From assembly GCA_964036275.1 (NCBI GenBank), contig OZ038434.1, positions 24,969,413 to 25,033,412 on the forward strand: DNA of 64,000 nt, written 5' to 3'. Under the pieces are notes generated by a model. It saw only the letters and a list, made by a program, of their open reading frames with translations, was not told where the DNA came from and ran no database searches. Made by a program: the position numbers and the translations under genes. Shown here one piece after another: positions 1-12,678 of this stretch (its first letter is position 1; each line of letters opens with the position of its first letter). This stretch comes from Litoditis marina. Its lineage: Eukaryota > Nematoda > Chromadorea > Rhabditida > Rhabditidae.

Positions 1-249
1 ACGACGGAGTAAGTTTCGAGGAAGAATTTTAAAACAAACCACTATTTGAGGATTTGAGCGAAATGAAAACCAACTGTGTTGAATTTCAGTTTACCTCTGG
101 AGTAGACAAATGCAAAACAGATAACCTCCATTTGAGCATACCTATTGGTCATTTCCTATACTTTTTTACTCCCTTTCAAAAAGGAATACGCAATATATTC
201 AACCGTTCCAATTAACGATTTGAATGGCAAGAATATTACAAATACCAAC

Positions 250-3200
250 CGTGGCGAAGGCTTCGTTGACCTTCGGCTGATTCATCCAGTGATCCTTGCT
301 CAGACCATCCATTTCCGTATGGATTTCACGCAACAAAACGCGGTTCTGAAAACAAACAAATCAATCGATAATCAGATAACAACAAGTTGCCAAGTCAACG
401 AAAAGACTCGTTTTCGAATTTTTTTCAATTTTAAGGGGGGGGGGTCGCCCCGGTCCGGTCGTCAGGCCGGTCAAAATTTTGGTGTTTGGTCATCCCTGCG
501 ACACCACATAAGAGATGTAACTATTCTACAGCATATAACCCGTTTTGTCATTTGAATACGTGAAAAACGTTACAATTTTGCTTCGAAAATTGCCAAATTC
601 TCTCGATTTTGGTGAGAAAAAAAGAACCCATCTTTTTCAATTTTTCTGACAATTTTATTGTAGTTTGTAGTATGAACCCACTCTATCATGCTCCGTCATA
701 ATGGCCCTGGCCTGTGCTCCCTTGATCCCGTGCTCTCCCTTTTCCTGCTCCGAAATCTGTTTCTTTTTCTCGCCAACTTGTTCGCGAAGTCCCTCGACTT
801 CCATGCGAACTTCTTCTGTTTCGAAGGCCGCTGATTCCTGGAAGAAAATCGATAATTCGGAGATCGGGAACAACTGATAACTGAGATATAGGGAGAAATC
901 GTACTGAGGTCGTATGCTAGAAGATCCCGGCACCTTCATCCCATCCTGCGTCTCCTCAAACATACGCTATTTCTCTGCTCTTACATCCCGCCGGGATGTA
1001 AGAGACAAGAAATAGTGAGGCAGAGCGAGAGACGCAGGATGGGATGAAGGTGCCGGGATCTTCTAGCATACGTACTTAGATCTTGAACTTAATTTTCTCA
1101 TAAAGTCATCACTGAAGTATGACTATGTTTGAGAGGGAAGCTCTTTTTTTCTTTACATAACCCCAAATGTCCCAACTTTGGGTAATTTGGGTTCAAAATC
1201 ATACCTTACAAAGGTCATACCAACCAACCTTTTCATTGGCCGAAGCCCTTTCAGCCTGTTCAATTTTATTCGCGTATTGGGAAGCTTTTCTGATATCATC
1301 TTCCACCTTTGTTATATCTTCACGAATTTTGCCCTCGCGACCTTTCTGGAAACAAATAAATACAAATTATAGAAATACAAACTTGTAAACTATAGGTAGT
1401 GGTTCGATAGATCCTATGGATGTTGCTGTGTTCAGTTGTATTCGTACTTTGATCCCGTCAAATGAAATTGTTGGTTGTAATAAAAACGCAATGCTTGTTG
1501 TCAACATTCAACAAACGAGGGCGGTTTACACATGTAACCGGTTGCATGTGTACAAAACCATTGGTTGCTTTTCAAATGCAACCAAATTTGTCTACAGTGA
1601 GACTTCTCGGTTATTTAATGTGATTTTGGTTGCATTTGAGATGCAACCCGGTTGCGTTTGGAAAGCAAGCAATAGTTTGGTACACATATTGGTTGCTTTC
1701 TAATGCAACCTTTGCAAAGCAAATAAAGGTTTTGTGCATGTGTAGCTGGCCACAAATATGCCCTCAAACTACAAGCCTCCGCACATAGCTTTCTTATTCA
1801 AACCAAACCGTTACAAATTCGATGAGAATATTGAATTCTCTCTGCCTCCATCCATATCTCCACTCTTTCTAAACTGCCTCCTCCCCTCCCCCTATGAATA
1901 ATAATAATAATTATTATTCTATGCTTACATCCTTCTCCATCTCCTGGTTCTCCTTCTGAAGTGCTTCAACCGTCGCCGTCGCCGCTCTCAATTGACCCCC
2001 AACATCTTCCTGATTCTCAAACCACGCATGTAGCTCCGCTTCTTGGACTGGAAAAAGAGATTATTCGAAAAACTCTATATTTCTCACCTATGACGAGAAA
2101 AATATCAATTTTCAATACGAGTGCATACATTTAACAGTAATTTAAGCGAGCAAAATCATAAAGCCCAAAGTATTCTCAAAGGGGTTTGTTTTGTGTAGAA
2201 CAGTCACACCATAGTGCCTTAGTGATGTGACAACTCTACGAAAGGGTACTATGTCTAGTGTGAAAATCGTATCCCTCAAACTATCTACTTCATGATAACA
2301 AAAACTATTTGAAAGAGATTTGCTCGAATAGGATCATAAATGATATCCACCCACTTTTTCTATTCTCCTCAGTTGGCGCCGCCCCCTTATTCGATCGATA
2401 CTGCTTGAATTTGGTGCTCAGCCAAGAGTAGCGGAACTGGAAAGGAAACACTTTGTTTAAATTTTACAGCTGGTTAGGAAATTTCTTGAAACACAAACGT
2501 TTTCGGTAAATCAAAGGGGATGAGAAACGAAAACAAAAGTTCACATGTTTATAATCAGCTCCAGATACCAGAAATGTCAGTAAAGGACCCATGTAAGTTT
2601 AGGAAGCTCTTTTTGTTGGCTAATCAACCGTGTACAAGTCGCGCATAATCCCAGAGTATGGAAGTATGACTACAACTGCAAAAACTACCGCCCGCATGTG
2701 TCAATACAAACTACTGCGGAATAATGAAAATATGAAGACTGATCTACCTACCATAAAACGACAATTACAAAACGCATCGCTCGCGTAGCGTTTTATGGCT
2801 TCAATTATTTCTCTATTTTCTTCTCTTTCTCTAATGAGCGAATGCCACATTCTTTGAGATGAATAAATACATAAATAAATCGCCCGTAAGTGTCCATACC
2901 ACTTTACTGTACTAGAGTATGATTTGAAGAGGGCGAATGATCGTTGATTTAGTGAACATGAACACAAAACTACAATTTACAATTGTAGAACATGAATGAA
3001 CATATATTATTATTATTATAACATTAACGTACCGCCCGTACGTGTCCATTTCCAGTGTCATCTCCGAGAAGAACACTGGTGCCGACCACCGGTTTCAGTT
3101 GGGTCGCCATCTGAAAAGATGGGAGAAGTTAACAAATTACAAAATATCACCCACAAAAACTTGGCAGAAAGAGGAAAACCGCGGCACAAAAGAATCATTT

Positions 3201-5725
3201 ACCACCCATGATCACAAACTTACTTGGCATAGTTTTGGGGGACGGGTTGCGGATAAAGATTTTATGAGAGGATGCGTTTCGGTGTGCTCAAAGCTCAATA
3301 TGACATTTTCCACTTTTTTGTTGAAATTAGTAAAAATATCATGGTCTTCGGTAGGTAAAGTCTGTCTATGTACACCTTAACTAAAAAAAATTATTATGTG
3401 ATTCTAACCTTAACAAAATCAATGAGCCAGCACATCCTAATCAACATTTGTAAGAACAAGATGTTTTAAGAATAACTCTCTCGCGAATAGTCAGATTTTA
3501 TTAGTGTGGGTAATTTTAATAACTTAATATTATATAAACATACAAAATCCTACCTTAACAAAATCAATGAGCCAGCACAGTGCGTGCAGCAGATAGTGCC
3601 AGGAATGAGATGCTCCCACGGTCTGTAGAGTACTCGCCTTGATTGAGAATGGGTAACCAAGGGCATTGAAGAGACGGGGAATCTAAAAAACAGATATACA
3701 TTTTGTAATATGTAAAACGTAACATATTATACAGATAAATGTAGTTAGAAGTTAGGATGAACGACACTCCAGCTACCTTGCCTAATACCTACTCAGATAA
3801 ACACAGTTGAAGTTTACGAATAGTTGAAAAAGGAAAATCGGTTCCAGTTTCGTCAATATCATAGGTAAAATACCCCGTCAAAATGGCACTGACCCACACT
3901 CATTTTCGGCATGTTTCCGGAATCATTTTTAGAAGTGAAAAGTGCTAGAAACCGAAAAACGAGACAGATAATCACTTTTGCAGGGGTATTATAACTATTC
4001 TTAGGGTTACGCACGATCATTTTAGTTGCCCTGGCATTGAACCATTTTACCTATGGTCAATATTGACCGAAATAGCCCTTACTCGGAGCGAAACCATGAA
4101 TTTTCCTGTATTTGAATAAGAGGAGGACGAAGGAGTTTATTTTTGTAGAACAGCCACACCTTATTGATGTATGACTCTGAGACAAGTGGATGTTAAAGGT
4201 GAAGCTCTGACCTCCTCAACCAATTGCTTGTCCTTGAGTTCGTACTACGGCGGTTACCATTCACGGTAGCCTCTTTTTGCTTTTAGGTTAATTTCCCGTC
4301 ACCTATTCGGGTAACCGAAAACCCGGTTAGATAAAGAATTGGCGGTTACCTCCTCAACCAATTTCTTGTCCTTGAGTTCGTACTGCGGTGCGACGGCTTC
4401 ATAAATTGTCTCCACGATTGCCACGAAATCCTTTGAAGTCGGTTTGGCTATCTGTTGGATGGTAACCGCTTCCTGAAATAAAGATATAAAGGTAGGGTCT
4501 CATACCAAAAAAAATACAAAAAAAGCCTAATTGCAATCATTACCTGGGAAATATACCTAATCGTATGTTCTTCTGTCACCTGGAGTGTGATTTTTCTTCA
4601 GAATACCATAATTTTTTTTCCAATACTGGTGAAAAGAGTAAAAAAGCCAGTTTTCAAGTTTTTTCCTAGCTATTCGGGCAAAGCCAAGGAACAACCAAGA
4701 CAGTTTTGGTAACATTATCACCATTACAAAAAAATCATAGATTCCGTTGTATTTTGACGTACCTCTCCATCAACTTCCACCAGATATTCGTGTATTTTCT
4801 GGATCATTTCCTGTTGAAGTCGCTTGTCACTCGTGTCGATCTGAAATGAAAATATGTGATTAGGAAAAATTAATATTGATCTAGAAGAAAATGAATACAA
4901 AGTGGGAGATCTAGCGGATATCTAAACGAGTACTGCAAGATCATGCACTCTCGAAAACTAAACTAAAAAACATGGTGCGGCATCAACGAAAAATGCCCAC
5001 TTTTGGAGGAAAAAACTGAACAACGAACTCCTTTTTCAGAGTCAGAGTTTTTGTGACTAAACTTAACTGGGGTGTGATACTAACCTTGATGGCGGTGTGA
5101 GTTGGCTTATTGAAATGGGACTGACGACGGGTACTTGTGCCCCCTCCTCCCATGGAAAAACGGGCGGATTCACGGCTGAAATGAGGGAAAAGATGTTTGA
5201 GAAACGAATAGATGAATTAAACATAGTCGCAAAGTCGCACAATAGTAAGATGTGACTAGTCTACGGATAGGAGCCATGTTTTTACTCACCAGACAAACCA
5301 TAATCTTATTTCGGAAATTTCGTCTTCGGTATAACATTTTAGATTCGGGTAGATGCACAGCCATTAGTTACATAATGGCACTGAAATCTCGCAACTCCCT
5401 ACTTTTTTTTTACTTCAAAACCGATTTTTTTACGATTTTTCGATAATTTACAGATATTTTTTGCGACGGTTCCTTGAATGAGAGCCATTGACTGTATATT
5501 TTCTGATTTCTACAGTTTGAAAGAGAATACAGTATTTTTCATTCAGGAAATTGGACCAAAATCAGGAAACAAAACCAGGGTAACTCACATATTAGCCGGA
5601 GTGGTCATCATATGGGCCGCTGATCCGAATCTGGGTCTGGTGGGCGTCTTTAGGGTGGTAGATGGAGGTCCCATCAGGGATTGACGGGGACCACCCACGT
5701 TGAAACGCTTTCGCTCGCTGTTCAT
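250..5725 (-). CDS. ndc-80: NDC80/HEC1 kinetochore protein, left copy, 5' part (exons 1-11 of 17)
   Basis: NDC80 is the microtubule-binding subunit of the outer-kinetochore Ndc80 complex. Exons seen: 5589-5725, 5085-5175, 4763-4840, 4350-4472, 3554-3682, 3033-3110, 2355-2436, 1929-2047, 1229-1345 (or to 1205), 682-837 and 250-345; all phases join in frame. A basic N-terminal tail is followed by the calponin-homology domain, including the Ndc80-type stretches EIPRLFNALGYPF and HALCWLIDFVK, then coiled coil. The start codon lies directly behind a TTCCAG acceptor, so trans-splicing is likely. Exons 12-17 fall outside the window. Compared with the right copy, I see nine synonymous changes and one conservative change (Lys versus Arg, exon 9). 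It is open throughout and not visibly broken. Confidence 0.93.
1521..1745. repeat. GGTTGC/GCAACC foldback repeat
   Basis: Alternating CCGGTTGCATGTG and GCAACCAAA segments in both orientations. A 95-codon open frame across it is a by-product. It lies in ndc-80 intron 8; the right-copy version is at about 25900-26124. Confidence 0.7.
3407..3434 (-). repeat. Exact 28-nt echo of ndc-80 exon 5 3' end plus donor (left copy)
   Basis: The exon 5 terminus at 3552-3579 is repeated exactly about 146 bp downstream in intron 5. No acceptor directly borders it, so it is more likely a tandem-duplication relic or decoy donor than an exon. Confidence 0.75.
4210..4250 (-). repeat. Partial echo of ndc-80 exon 4 3' end plus donor (left copy)
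   Basis: About 41 bases repeat the last 39 nt of exon 4 and its donor with two mismatches in the core, roughly 138 bp downstream in the following intron. Bases 4212-4244 have an AG before them and GT after them, and read in frame as an 11-residue copy (YELKDKQLVEE) of the exon end. Inclusion in mRNA is only a possibility. Confidence 0.75.
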
Positions 5726-7777
5726 CTGGAAGATTTGAGATGAAATTTTTATAGTTCCATGAAATATCAAATTCCAAGCAAACACATTGACATCAAAAGG
5801 AGGAGCGACAATTTGACAAATGAAAATGCACACCGAATTATTGACCGGCGTTACAAACAGTCAAAAACGGGTCAACACCGGTTTTCAACTGGTCAAGAGA
5901 CGCTGACCTCTGACCAGTCATACGTAGAATAGTTACCGACCGGGGAGAAAAAAGTGAGTATGAGCGACACCGAAAAGTGAGCAATATAGCCGTATTTTTG
6001 TCCTTGAATTATATCTTATGAATAGTAGAAATTAAAATTTCCCCGAAAGGTGATTACACGTCGACGAAATTGGGCAAAAGTGAGCATCAGTCTAGACCGA
6101 AATAAGGAGGTATTTATGTGACCAGTTGAAAATTGACAAAAACACGGCACAGCTCGGTTAATGGTTGAATAATAAATACATGGAATATGCTACTATTATC
6201 GTGTTATAACTGACCACGCGCGCACATTCAAACAACTTTTATTAAGTCCCGGTGCGATAAAAATAGCGAGCGAAGTTTTTTTTCTAAATTACACACATAA
6301 GGTGTTTTCGGAGCCTTTTGGAAAGCCGGTACAGGTTACCATTATAGAAAAACTGAACCGAAATACTTATTTATTTAGACAACGACTGATGGTAATCATT
6401 TATACTCGTCGGAGAACTTGATGTGTACATGAAAATCTAAAAAAAATAATGCAAAGACGCAAAATCAGGAACTAAATGAATCTCGTCCCGCTAAAAAAGA
6501 GAAACTCGTATGTAAAAAAACGTGTGAAGAAGAAATAGAGAAAAGGAACAAGTTATACAACTCTTAATCAATGGTAATCTTTTTCGATGGAATAAAATTG
6601 CGCGCGACAAATTGTCATCTTTGAATCTCACAGTTTCGCGGCTTTTACGCGGTACGCAATAGGTCGTGCGCATACCGTAATTGCGCCGAGAAAATAAATC
6701 AAAACTGTATTGTGAGTGATTAGTTCTAGATTTAGTGTGGGAATTGATGAATGTGTATATTATTTATGATTTATGTCGTTTCAGATGAGTCAATTCTTTC
6801 GGTAGCTGGTACCTGAGTGTTCAAAATGTAATACAAATGGTCTGGTTGTGGTTTATTGTGTCAGATGATATATTTTGACTGAGTTACCGAACCCTCTTCA
6901 TAGTTTGATCTCGGCACGCCATAATATACGAATTTTGACCGAAAAGCAGCATGATCAAACTACAAACACAGGGAGAAATAAATCGTATCGAATTGCTTTG
7001 CGATGAGCGAATCTATTACAGAAGAGACACTGATGACCGATTCTAGATCTTAAAAGGTTTTTGGTGACTTTTTATGATTTTCCCATGGGAAAGTAACATA
7101 AAACGAAAATCTGCCTACCGTACAAAAAACTAACGGTATAACGTAAAAACCACGATTTGCATTAGAATAACAGGTCAATCAAGTCTCCGATTTTGTCTGA
7201 GGTAACCTAAAAACGTCACCAAAATTCAGTCAGGTCACCAAAAACCCGCTTACATATGAAATTCACCGACATTTCAGTTGTACCTCCGCGGGGAGCCGGG
7301 AAATTGCTATATTTCATCCGAACATCGAAAAATGGTTGAACTATGTCGAGATTAGACTTGGTTGTTGAGATCGAAAACCAATCTAATAGGTTGGATTTAT
7401 TTTTCTTCCCACGTTCTCTATTCTCGTCCAAAGCTCTCTTCAGATTTTCTTGTTTCCAAGGTTTTCAAGGGATTCACTAATCACACAAACATGTGAAAAA
7501 GGGCACCAGACACGTTCAACAATCAAGAGCACAACTTTCGACGTACTTTCACGTATACACAGCGGAACTCAGAAAAGTGCAATGACAAAGTGCACGTATC
7601 CTTATTAAAATGTAAATTTTACGTGATTATTTCAGTTGATTTCTACTATAAGTGACTTGTTACAAAGATGAATAGAAATTTGTGTAAAGTTGTGCAATTC
7701 TGGAAAGAATTCAAAGAGGGTCGGCGAAACACTTTATTGAAAAAGCCGGACAAATTCACAGGGAGGACGTCATCATA
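5726..7777. other. Intergenic, ndc-80 to ttr-A, left copy
   Basis: No convincing gene on either strand. It holds scattered repeat fragments and the empty insertion site of the hAT-like element at 6709-6716. The equivalent right-copy stretch is 30231-32890. Confidence 0.7.
7556..7651 (+). mobile_element. CACGTGA-type MITE (family A)
   Basis: The core GTGCAATGACAAAGTGCACG is shared with about ten other places in the window. The right-copy equivalent is at 32669-32764. Confidence 0.7.
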
Positions 7778-8269
7778 CTAATAACCCCGTTGACTCGCAG
7801 TGTACTCGTCCAACCGTTTTTTAAAGTCACTGATCGGCCAAAACTCGATTTTGGCCTCTTTCCAGCCCAAGTCGATGGTGCCGAGGTCAGAGGTCGCGTC
7901 TTTATTATTATGGGCTGCTAATGAGGGTACTCGGCCAAGATCGACACGCAGCATGGCTGACGATTCCTGAAGAGAGTTATATAGTTTCGGTCATTCACAC
8001 TGAGACTTGGCAGCGTGCCAATGAATATTCCAGGCTACTTTTCGACATTTTGTGCAAAAAAAAAACAACTGAAAATTCCATTGATATGTTCCATAAGAAC
8101 GAGAAAGTGAGAAAAGTTTCTAGGATACTAATGTTTGCTCTGAGAAATGGTCATCCGAACGTCTTGGCACGCTGCCAACCGGTCTAAGTGCGTATGAAAC
8201 GGACTATACTATCAATTTTCCAAACCGTTGTTGACAGCGTACGGTCAATTCTCAGAGAACTCCCAGCCA

Positions 8270-8480
8270 ATTGGCCAGCCACTTTTTCATTGGCTGGGCG
8301 AGAGAGCGTGCAGGTCAGAGAGACCCAGATGTCTGCGGCCTCATTGACCTGCACACTCTCTCGCTTTTGTAGCTGGCCAATCGAAGAAAATTGGCGCCAA
8401 TCGTTCTGAGGAGTTGGTAGAGGGCGTTTGGCAAGCGGCCAGTTCGTCTGCGTATCTTTGATACACGCTCTCTCGTCTGC
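8270..8480. mobile_element. Foldback repeat with CTCTCTCG arms (left copy)
   Basis: GCGAGAGAGCGTGCAGGTCA faces TGACCTGCACACTCTCTCGC. It accounts for two open frames of about 100-120 codons in this intron. Confidence 0.8.
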
Positions 8481-9072
8481 TGGAGAGTAATCAACGACCG
8501 CTCGCCCCCGCTTCGCTTGTAGAAACAGATCCCACCTTTTCCTTTCTTCCACAGCGATGGTAGATCAGAAAATAGATGTCCATAGTCGTCTGCTCCGATT
8601 GCGAGCCCCAAATCTCGAACGGCTCCGAAGTGTGGACGACAGTTCTTCCGAGCAAGTCGTCCTTATCGAGACCCCCTGGAAAAGGAGCAACCAGAATAAG
8701 TCATGAAAGTGTAAATAATCAAAAAGTAAAAGTCATTAAAGCAGACCGAAGAGCGACATTATTTCTCGTAAAGCTGCTGTATCCTACTTTTGATTGGACG
8801 CGTTGCGTGTCGCGCGGCATAGTCATGTGAATGTCACGTGAACTGAGCAAACTAATATGCGAGTTATTTGTGCTCTCTGATCGCAATACAGTTAAAAGCA
8901 GCCCGAAACAAAACCTCTGCTCAAGTTGAGTTCCGGTCTCCTTTAAGTACAGAAACAGTTGAGAATCAGAAGTTGACAAAGTTTCCAATATTTCATTTTC
9001 CAACCCTGACTGAGAGGGAAATCATGACTTTTACTCCCAAATAACTTATCTGAAGCCTCTGGAAAAGTTTTT

Positions 9073-9250
9073 CGGTAACCTCATTGGTTTTTGGTAACCC
9101 ATTTTTCTTGTTACCTCACAAGTAACCGGTGGGTCTCCTAACGGTAAACTACACATTTCCGGTAAACGAAATTGAGTTTCAGGACACCCTCGAGGTAACG
9201 ATAAAAAAGATTACCAAAAACAGGTTGGGTTACCAAAAAATTGGGTAGAA
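9073..9250. repeat. GGTTACC/GGTAACC repeat
   Basis: Short GGTAACC and GGTTACC motifs repeated in both orientations, bounded by TAGAATT-type sequence. The right-copy version is at 34187-34370. Confidence 0.65.
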
Positions 9251-9329
9251 TTCGCCAAGCATGAACCGGGCAACTTACGCCATCCCGTCTAACTAAAGTG
9301 ACATACGGCTGAAACTACTGCCGTAAAAA

Positions 9330-9380
<51 letters not shown>
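9330..9380. repeat. (ATT)n microsatellite, left copy
   Basis: About 17 ATT units in ttr-A intron 1; the right copy (about 34445-34480) has fewer units. Confidence 0.9.
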
Positions 9381-9719
9381 CATGTTTCCCAAATATAACC
9401 CGGGCAACTTACACCATCCCCCGTCCTCCTCCCACAGCTCGATGGTGACAATCATGTGTTGAAAGTGACCCATTAGCCCTGACGAACTTTGAACAAATAC
9501 AACAGGAGAAGACACTACCAAAATTTCGCTCCATATGCTCAAGAACTAGTTCTCTTAAACCTAAAAAAATCATTGCTGATCTCAATCTCATAAAAGGATT
9601 ATCTCAAAACAACACCTGCGACTCTTATTAATGAACTTATGAAAGTTAGGAAAACGTACTAGGGAAAACAGAGGAAACTTGGACTACATTCACTATATGA
9701 ACTATCATTATAAAAACCA

Positions 9720-10110
9720 AAATTAAAACTCAAAAACAACTAAGAACTGTGAAACCAAAGTGGTGAAGACAACCTTCGAACGAAACCAACCGCTCAACTC
9801 CACCGAAACGATAAGAACTGAACAAAAAATATCAAATGCACACCATTCGGCGTGAAATGAACTAATTGTAAACTAGTGCATTCGAACTATTTCATACCTG
9901 TTTTACACGTGATCACTTGGTCTGCAAATCAAAACAGACCTGTAAAACTGCTGGTATCGTGAAATACTTTCAAGAAAACTCTGGAAAAGTTTGAGAAAAA
10001 AATTCCACCAGCCCCTCCTCGAAACATCGATATTCACACGAAGGTTTTGAGGACCTTTTGTAAGATGAAGAACCTGTCTTTTTTTATCCCTTCTCATTTG
10101 ATAGCTTTTT
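9720..10110. repeat. Shared upstream block of ttr-A (paralogous to 12300-12660)
   Basis: This stretch upstream of ttr-A is similar, with indels, to 12300-12660 upstream of ttr-B. Shared pieces include CCTGTTTTACACGTGAT and ACATCGATATTCA. It is a footprint of the older ttr tandem duplication and may hold common promoter sequence; a promoter role is inference. The right-copy equivalents are 34960-35350 and 37555-37920. Confidence 0.7.
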
Positions 10111-10698
10111 TTGTACTTCAATGTGCATCACCTTCTTCGGACTTGCAATTTTAGTGTAACAACCGCTCCTTGGAGAATAGCCGTTGTATTCCTAGACGAC
10201 TATCTTCGTACCATTTTGACCCCAAAAACACTTCCGAACAACACTTAGCCACTTAGCGATAGAGCAGAATAAAGCTTGTATTATATAAATTGAAAGTTTC
10301 CATTTTGTACCAGAATACAAATGCAACCGCCTTGTTTCTGTGATTTCAATCTGTCGCGTTCTACGCGATGCTTATAGTCGTCGCCAACGGAAAGGCGGGA
10401 GGGTACTGTATATGTCACCCAACTGCAGTGTGGGGTAATTATTTCGATTTGTTCCAAGCTTGTATTATATAAAAGAAAAGTTTGCATTTCATACCGAAGC
10501 TGAGAGAACACCATGTGATACTATGTGTCAAAATACATGAATGCGTTGAATAAATATTCTAAATATTCTAAATACCGAATACAAAACCATACTGGAATAT
10601 AGAAACGGTGTGAAGTTGTGCAATTCTGGGGCAAATTCAAAGAGGGTGGGCGAAATATTTTATTGAAAAACGAAGACAAATTCACAGGGATGACGTCA

Positions 10699-11755
10699 TC
10701 AGTAATGGGCTGCCACTACCTCTGCAAATTCGTCCAACATTTTTTTAAAGTCACTGTTCTCCCAAAATTCGATTTCGGCCCATTTCCAGCTCAAGTCGAT
10801 TGTGCCGAGGTCAGTGGTCGCGGTTCCACCATTCCAATTTCCCAGTGAGGGTATTCGGCCAAGGTCCACACGCAGCATGGCTGACTCTTCCTGAAAAGTG
10901 GTATAATATTCTTTATACCCTTGTGAACAGCGTGCGATCGATTTGATAGTGAGCGCGGCTTGGCGAGCGGCCGGTTCGTCTGCGCTGCGTATCTTTGATC
11001 TATATTCAATCATCCTCTGACGGGTAACTGAGGATCGATCATTCCGCTTCGCTATATCTGTCGATCCCTAGAGAAAATTCTCGGTCTTTTTTTAGAAACG
11101 TAGAGAGTATATTAAGACCCCACCTTCTCCTTTCTTCCACAGCGATGGTAGATCAGAAAATAAATGTCCATAGTATCCAGTTCCCGATGCGATCCCCAAA
11201 TCTCGAACGGTTCCGAAGTGTGGACGACAGTTCTTCCAAGAAAGTCATCCTTATCGAATCCAACTGGAAAACAAGAAAAACAACCATCGCCAAAATAACG
11301 ATGCCAATGAGTCTTAGTGCGAATGGAACGGAGGGTATTTTGTACAATTGTTCCCCCTTGAGCCAAAATTGGGAGGACTCCGACCCGTAGTACAATCACC
11401 CCCAACCCCCCCCCCCCCACAGGGGGATCGTACAACGTCCTACTTTACTGCAGGTTTCAATTGAGTGTTGGGCGATTGCTAAAAAGGTCCGGGGTTGTAC
11501 TATTGCCCCCCATTCTGTATTGTGGGGGGTGGTAGGGGGGGGGGGGGCAATTGTACAATTTTTCCCAAAACGAACTATATGAACCAACTTACACCATCCC
11601 CCGTCCTGCTCCCACAGTTCAATGGTGACAGTCTGCTTGACGGGGTCCGGGTGGGTGGCATTGCAGTGGAGAAGGCCTTTCATGTTCATGTTCAAAGCCA
11701 GACAGGTGGGGAGAAAGAGAGAGACGCAGAGAAACAGAGAGGGCTTCAGGAACAT
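10699..11755 (-). CDS. Transthyretin-like (TTL/ttr) secreted protein, ttr-B, left copy
   Basis: Exons 11593-11755, 11124-11263 and 10699-10890 join in frame into 164 residues. The signal peptide is MFLKPSLFLCVSLFLPTCLA. The TTL landmarks are GLLHCNATHPDPVKQ, IELWEQDGG, DKDDFLGRTVVHTS, FEIWGSHREL, IYHRCGRKEK and DLGTIDLSWKW. Exon 1 ends at a strong GTAAGT donor. Intron 1 contains long C- and G-runs (11404-11560). It is clearly a paralogue of ttr-A from an older local duplication. Differences from the right copy include V/A in exon 1 and F/L in exon 2. Confidence 0.9.
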
Positions 11756-12299
11756 TATCGATCTGGATTTTTTATCGGACTTGTAGTTTGATCTACCTCA
11801 ACACCTACACCTACAACTACAATACACATCTCAGTTTTGTTGCGAATGAACTGAACCGCTGGGGCATCAAATTACAAAACTTGATTCTATGTCTGGAAAC
11901 CAAAAATGTTGTACAGCATAATACAATTAGTACGAAATGATCAAGAACCAGACTCTTCTCTTGAACCTAAAAAGATCATTGCGTAATCTCACTCTCATGA
12001 AATGCTTATTTCAATACGATTCTTGCGATTCTTACTCATGAACTTGCGAAACTTAGGAAAACTTCCTTTGGACTTACTCGCGGTTCTGCAACCTGACTAT
12101 ATAACTAGTTAAAAAATGAACGAGCAACCGAGGAACGTACATCTTGAGAACTACTCCTGAATTTTAATGCGGTAACGTTCATTGAGCATAGATTATTTAA
12201 CAAAAGTAGTCGTAATTGAACTTGCGAAAATAAAATCTCTTCACATCATAATAAATACCACCATAAAAACGCAGAGCTGAAAGACAAACAGAACTGAGA

Positions 12300-12660
12300 A
12301 CTGTAAAAACCAGAGTTTTGAAGATTACCCTTGTGCTCAACCTTCGAAAGAAACCAACCGTTCAACTCCACCGAAACGATAAAAACTGAACTAAAAATAT
12401 CAAATGCACACAACTTGACAGAAAAAGAACTTTTTGTAAACCAATGTACTAGTGCATTCGAACTATTTCATACCTGTTTTACACGTGATTACGTGAGCTA
12501 GGAAATCAAAACAGACCTGTAAAACTGGTATCGTAAGATACTCCCAAGAAAACTCTGGAAAAGTTTGAGAACGAAATTCCACCAGAGCCTCCACGAAACA
12601 TCGATATTCATACGAAGGTTTTGACAACCTTTTTTAAGATGAAGAACATGTTTGTTCCTC
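12300..12660. repeat. Shared upstream block of ttr-B
   Basis: Paralogue of 9720-10110; see there. No reading frame in it looks like a gene. Confidence 0.7.
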
Positions 12661-12678
12661 TCGCTTTAGTTTGATAAT

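Larger units (their letters stand above)
7778..9450 (-). pseudogene. Transthyretin-like gene ttr-A, left copy, lost its start exon
   Basis: TTL proteins are small secreted nematode proteins with a transthyretin-like beta fold. Exon 2 (8536-8675) and exon 3 (7778-7966) are intact and match the right copy. Exon 1 is reduced to 9413-9450: a 137-bp deletion, relative to 34552-34688, removed the ATG, the signal peptide and the first strand with its Cys. The remnant VTIELWEEDGGW is open upstream to a new ATG at 9542, giving a different hydrophobic N-terminus (SEILVVSSPVVFVQ) in frame with exon 1. It could therefore be a remodelled gene rather than a dead one. Intron 2 (7967-8535) holds a foldback repeat. 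Confidence 0.8.

Noticed and set aside
8184..8611. Overlapping open frames of 73-122 codons, conserved between the two copies
   Set aside because: They cross a foldback repeat in ttr-A intron 2 that also occurs at 60540-60760 and elsewhere, and are conserved only because the whole block is duplicated.
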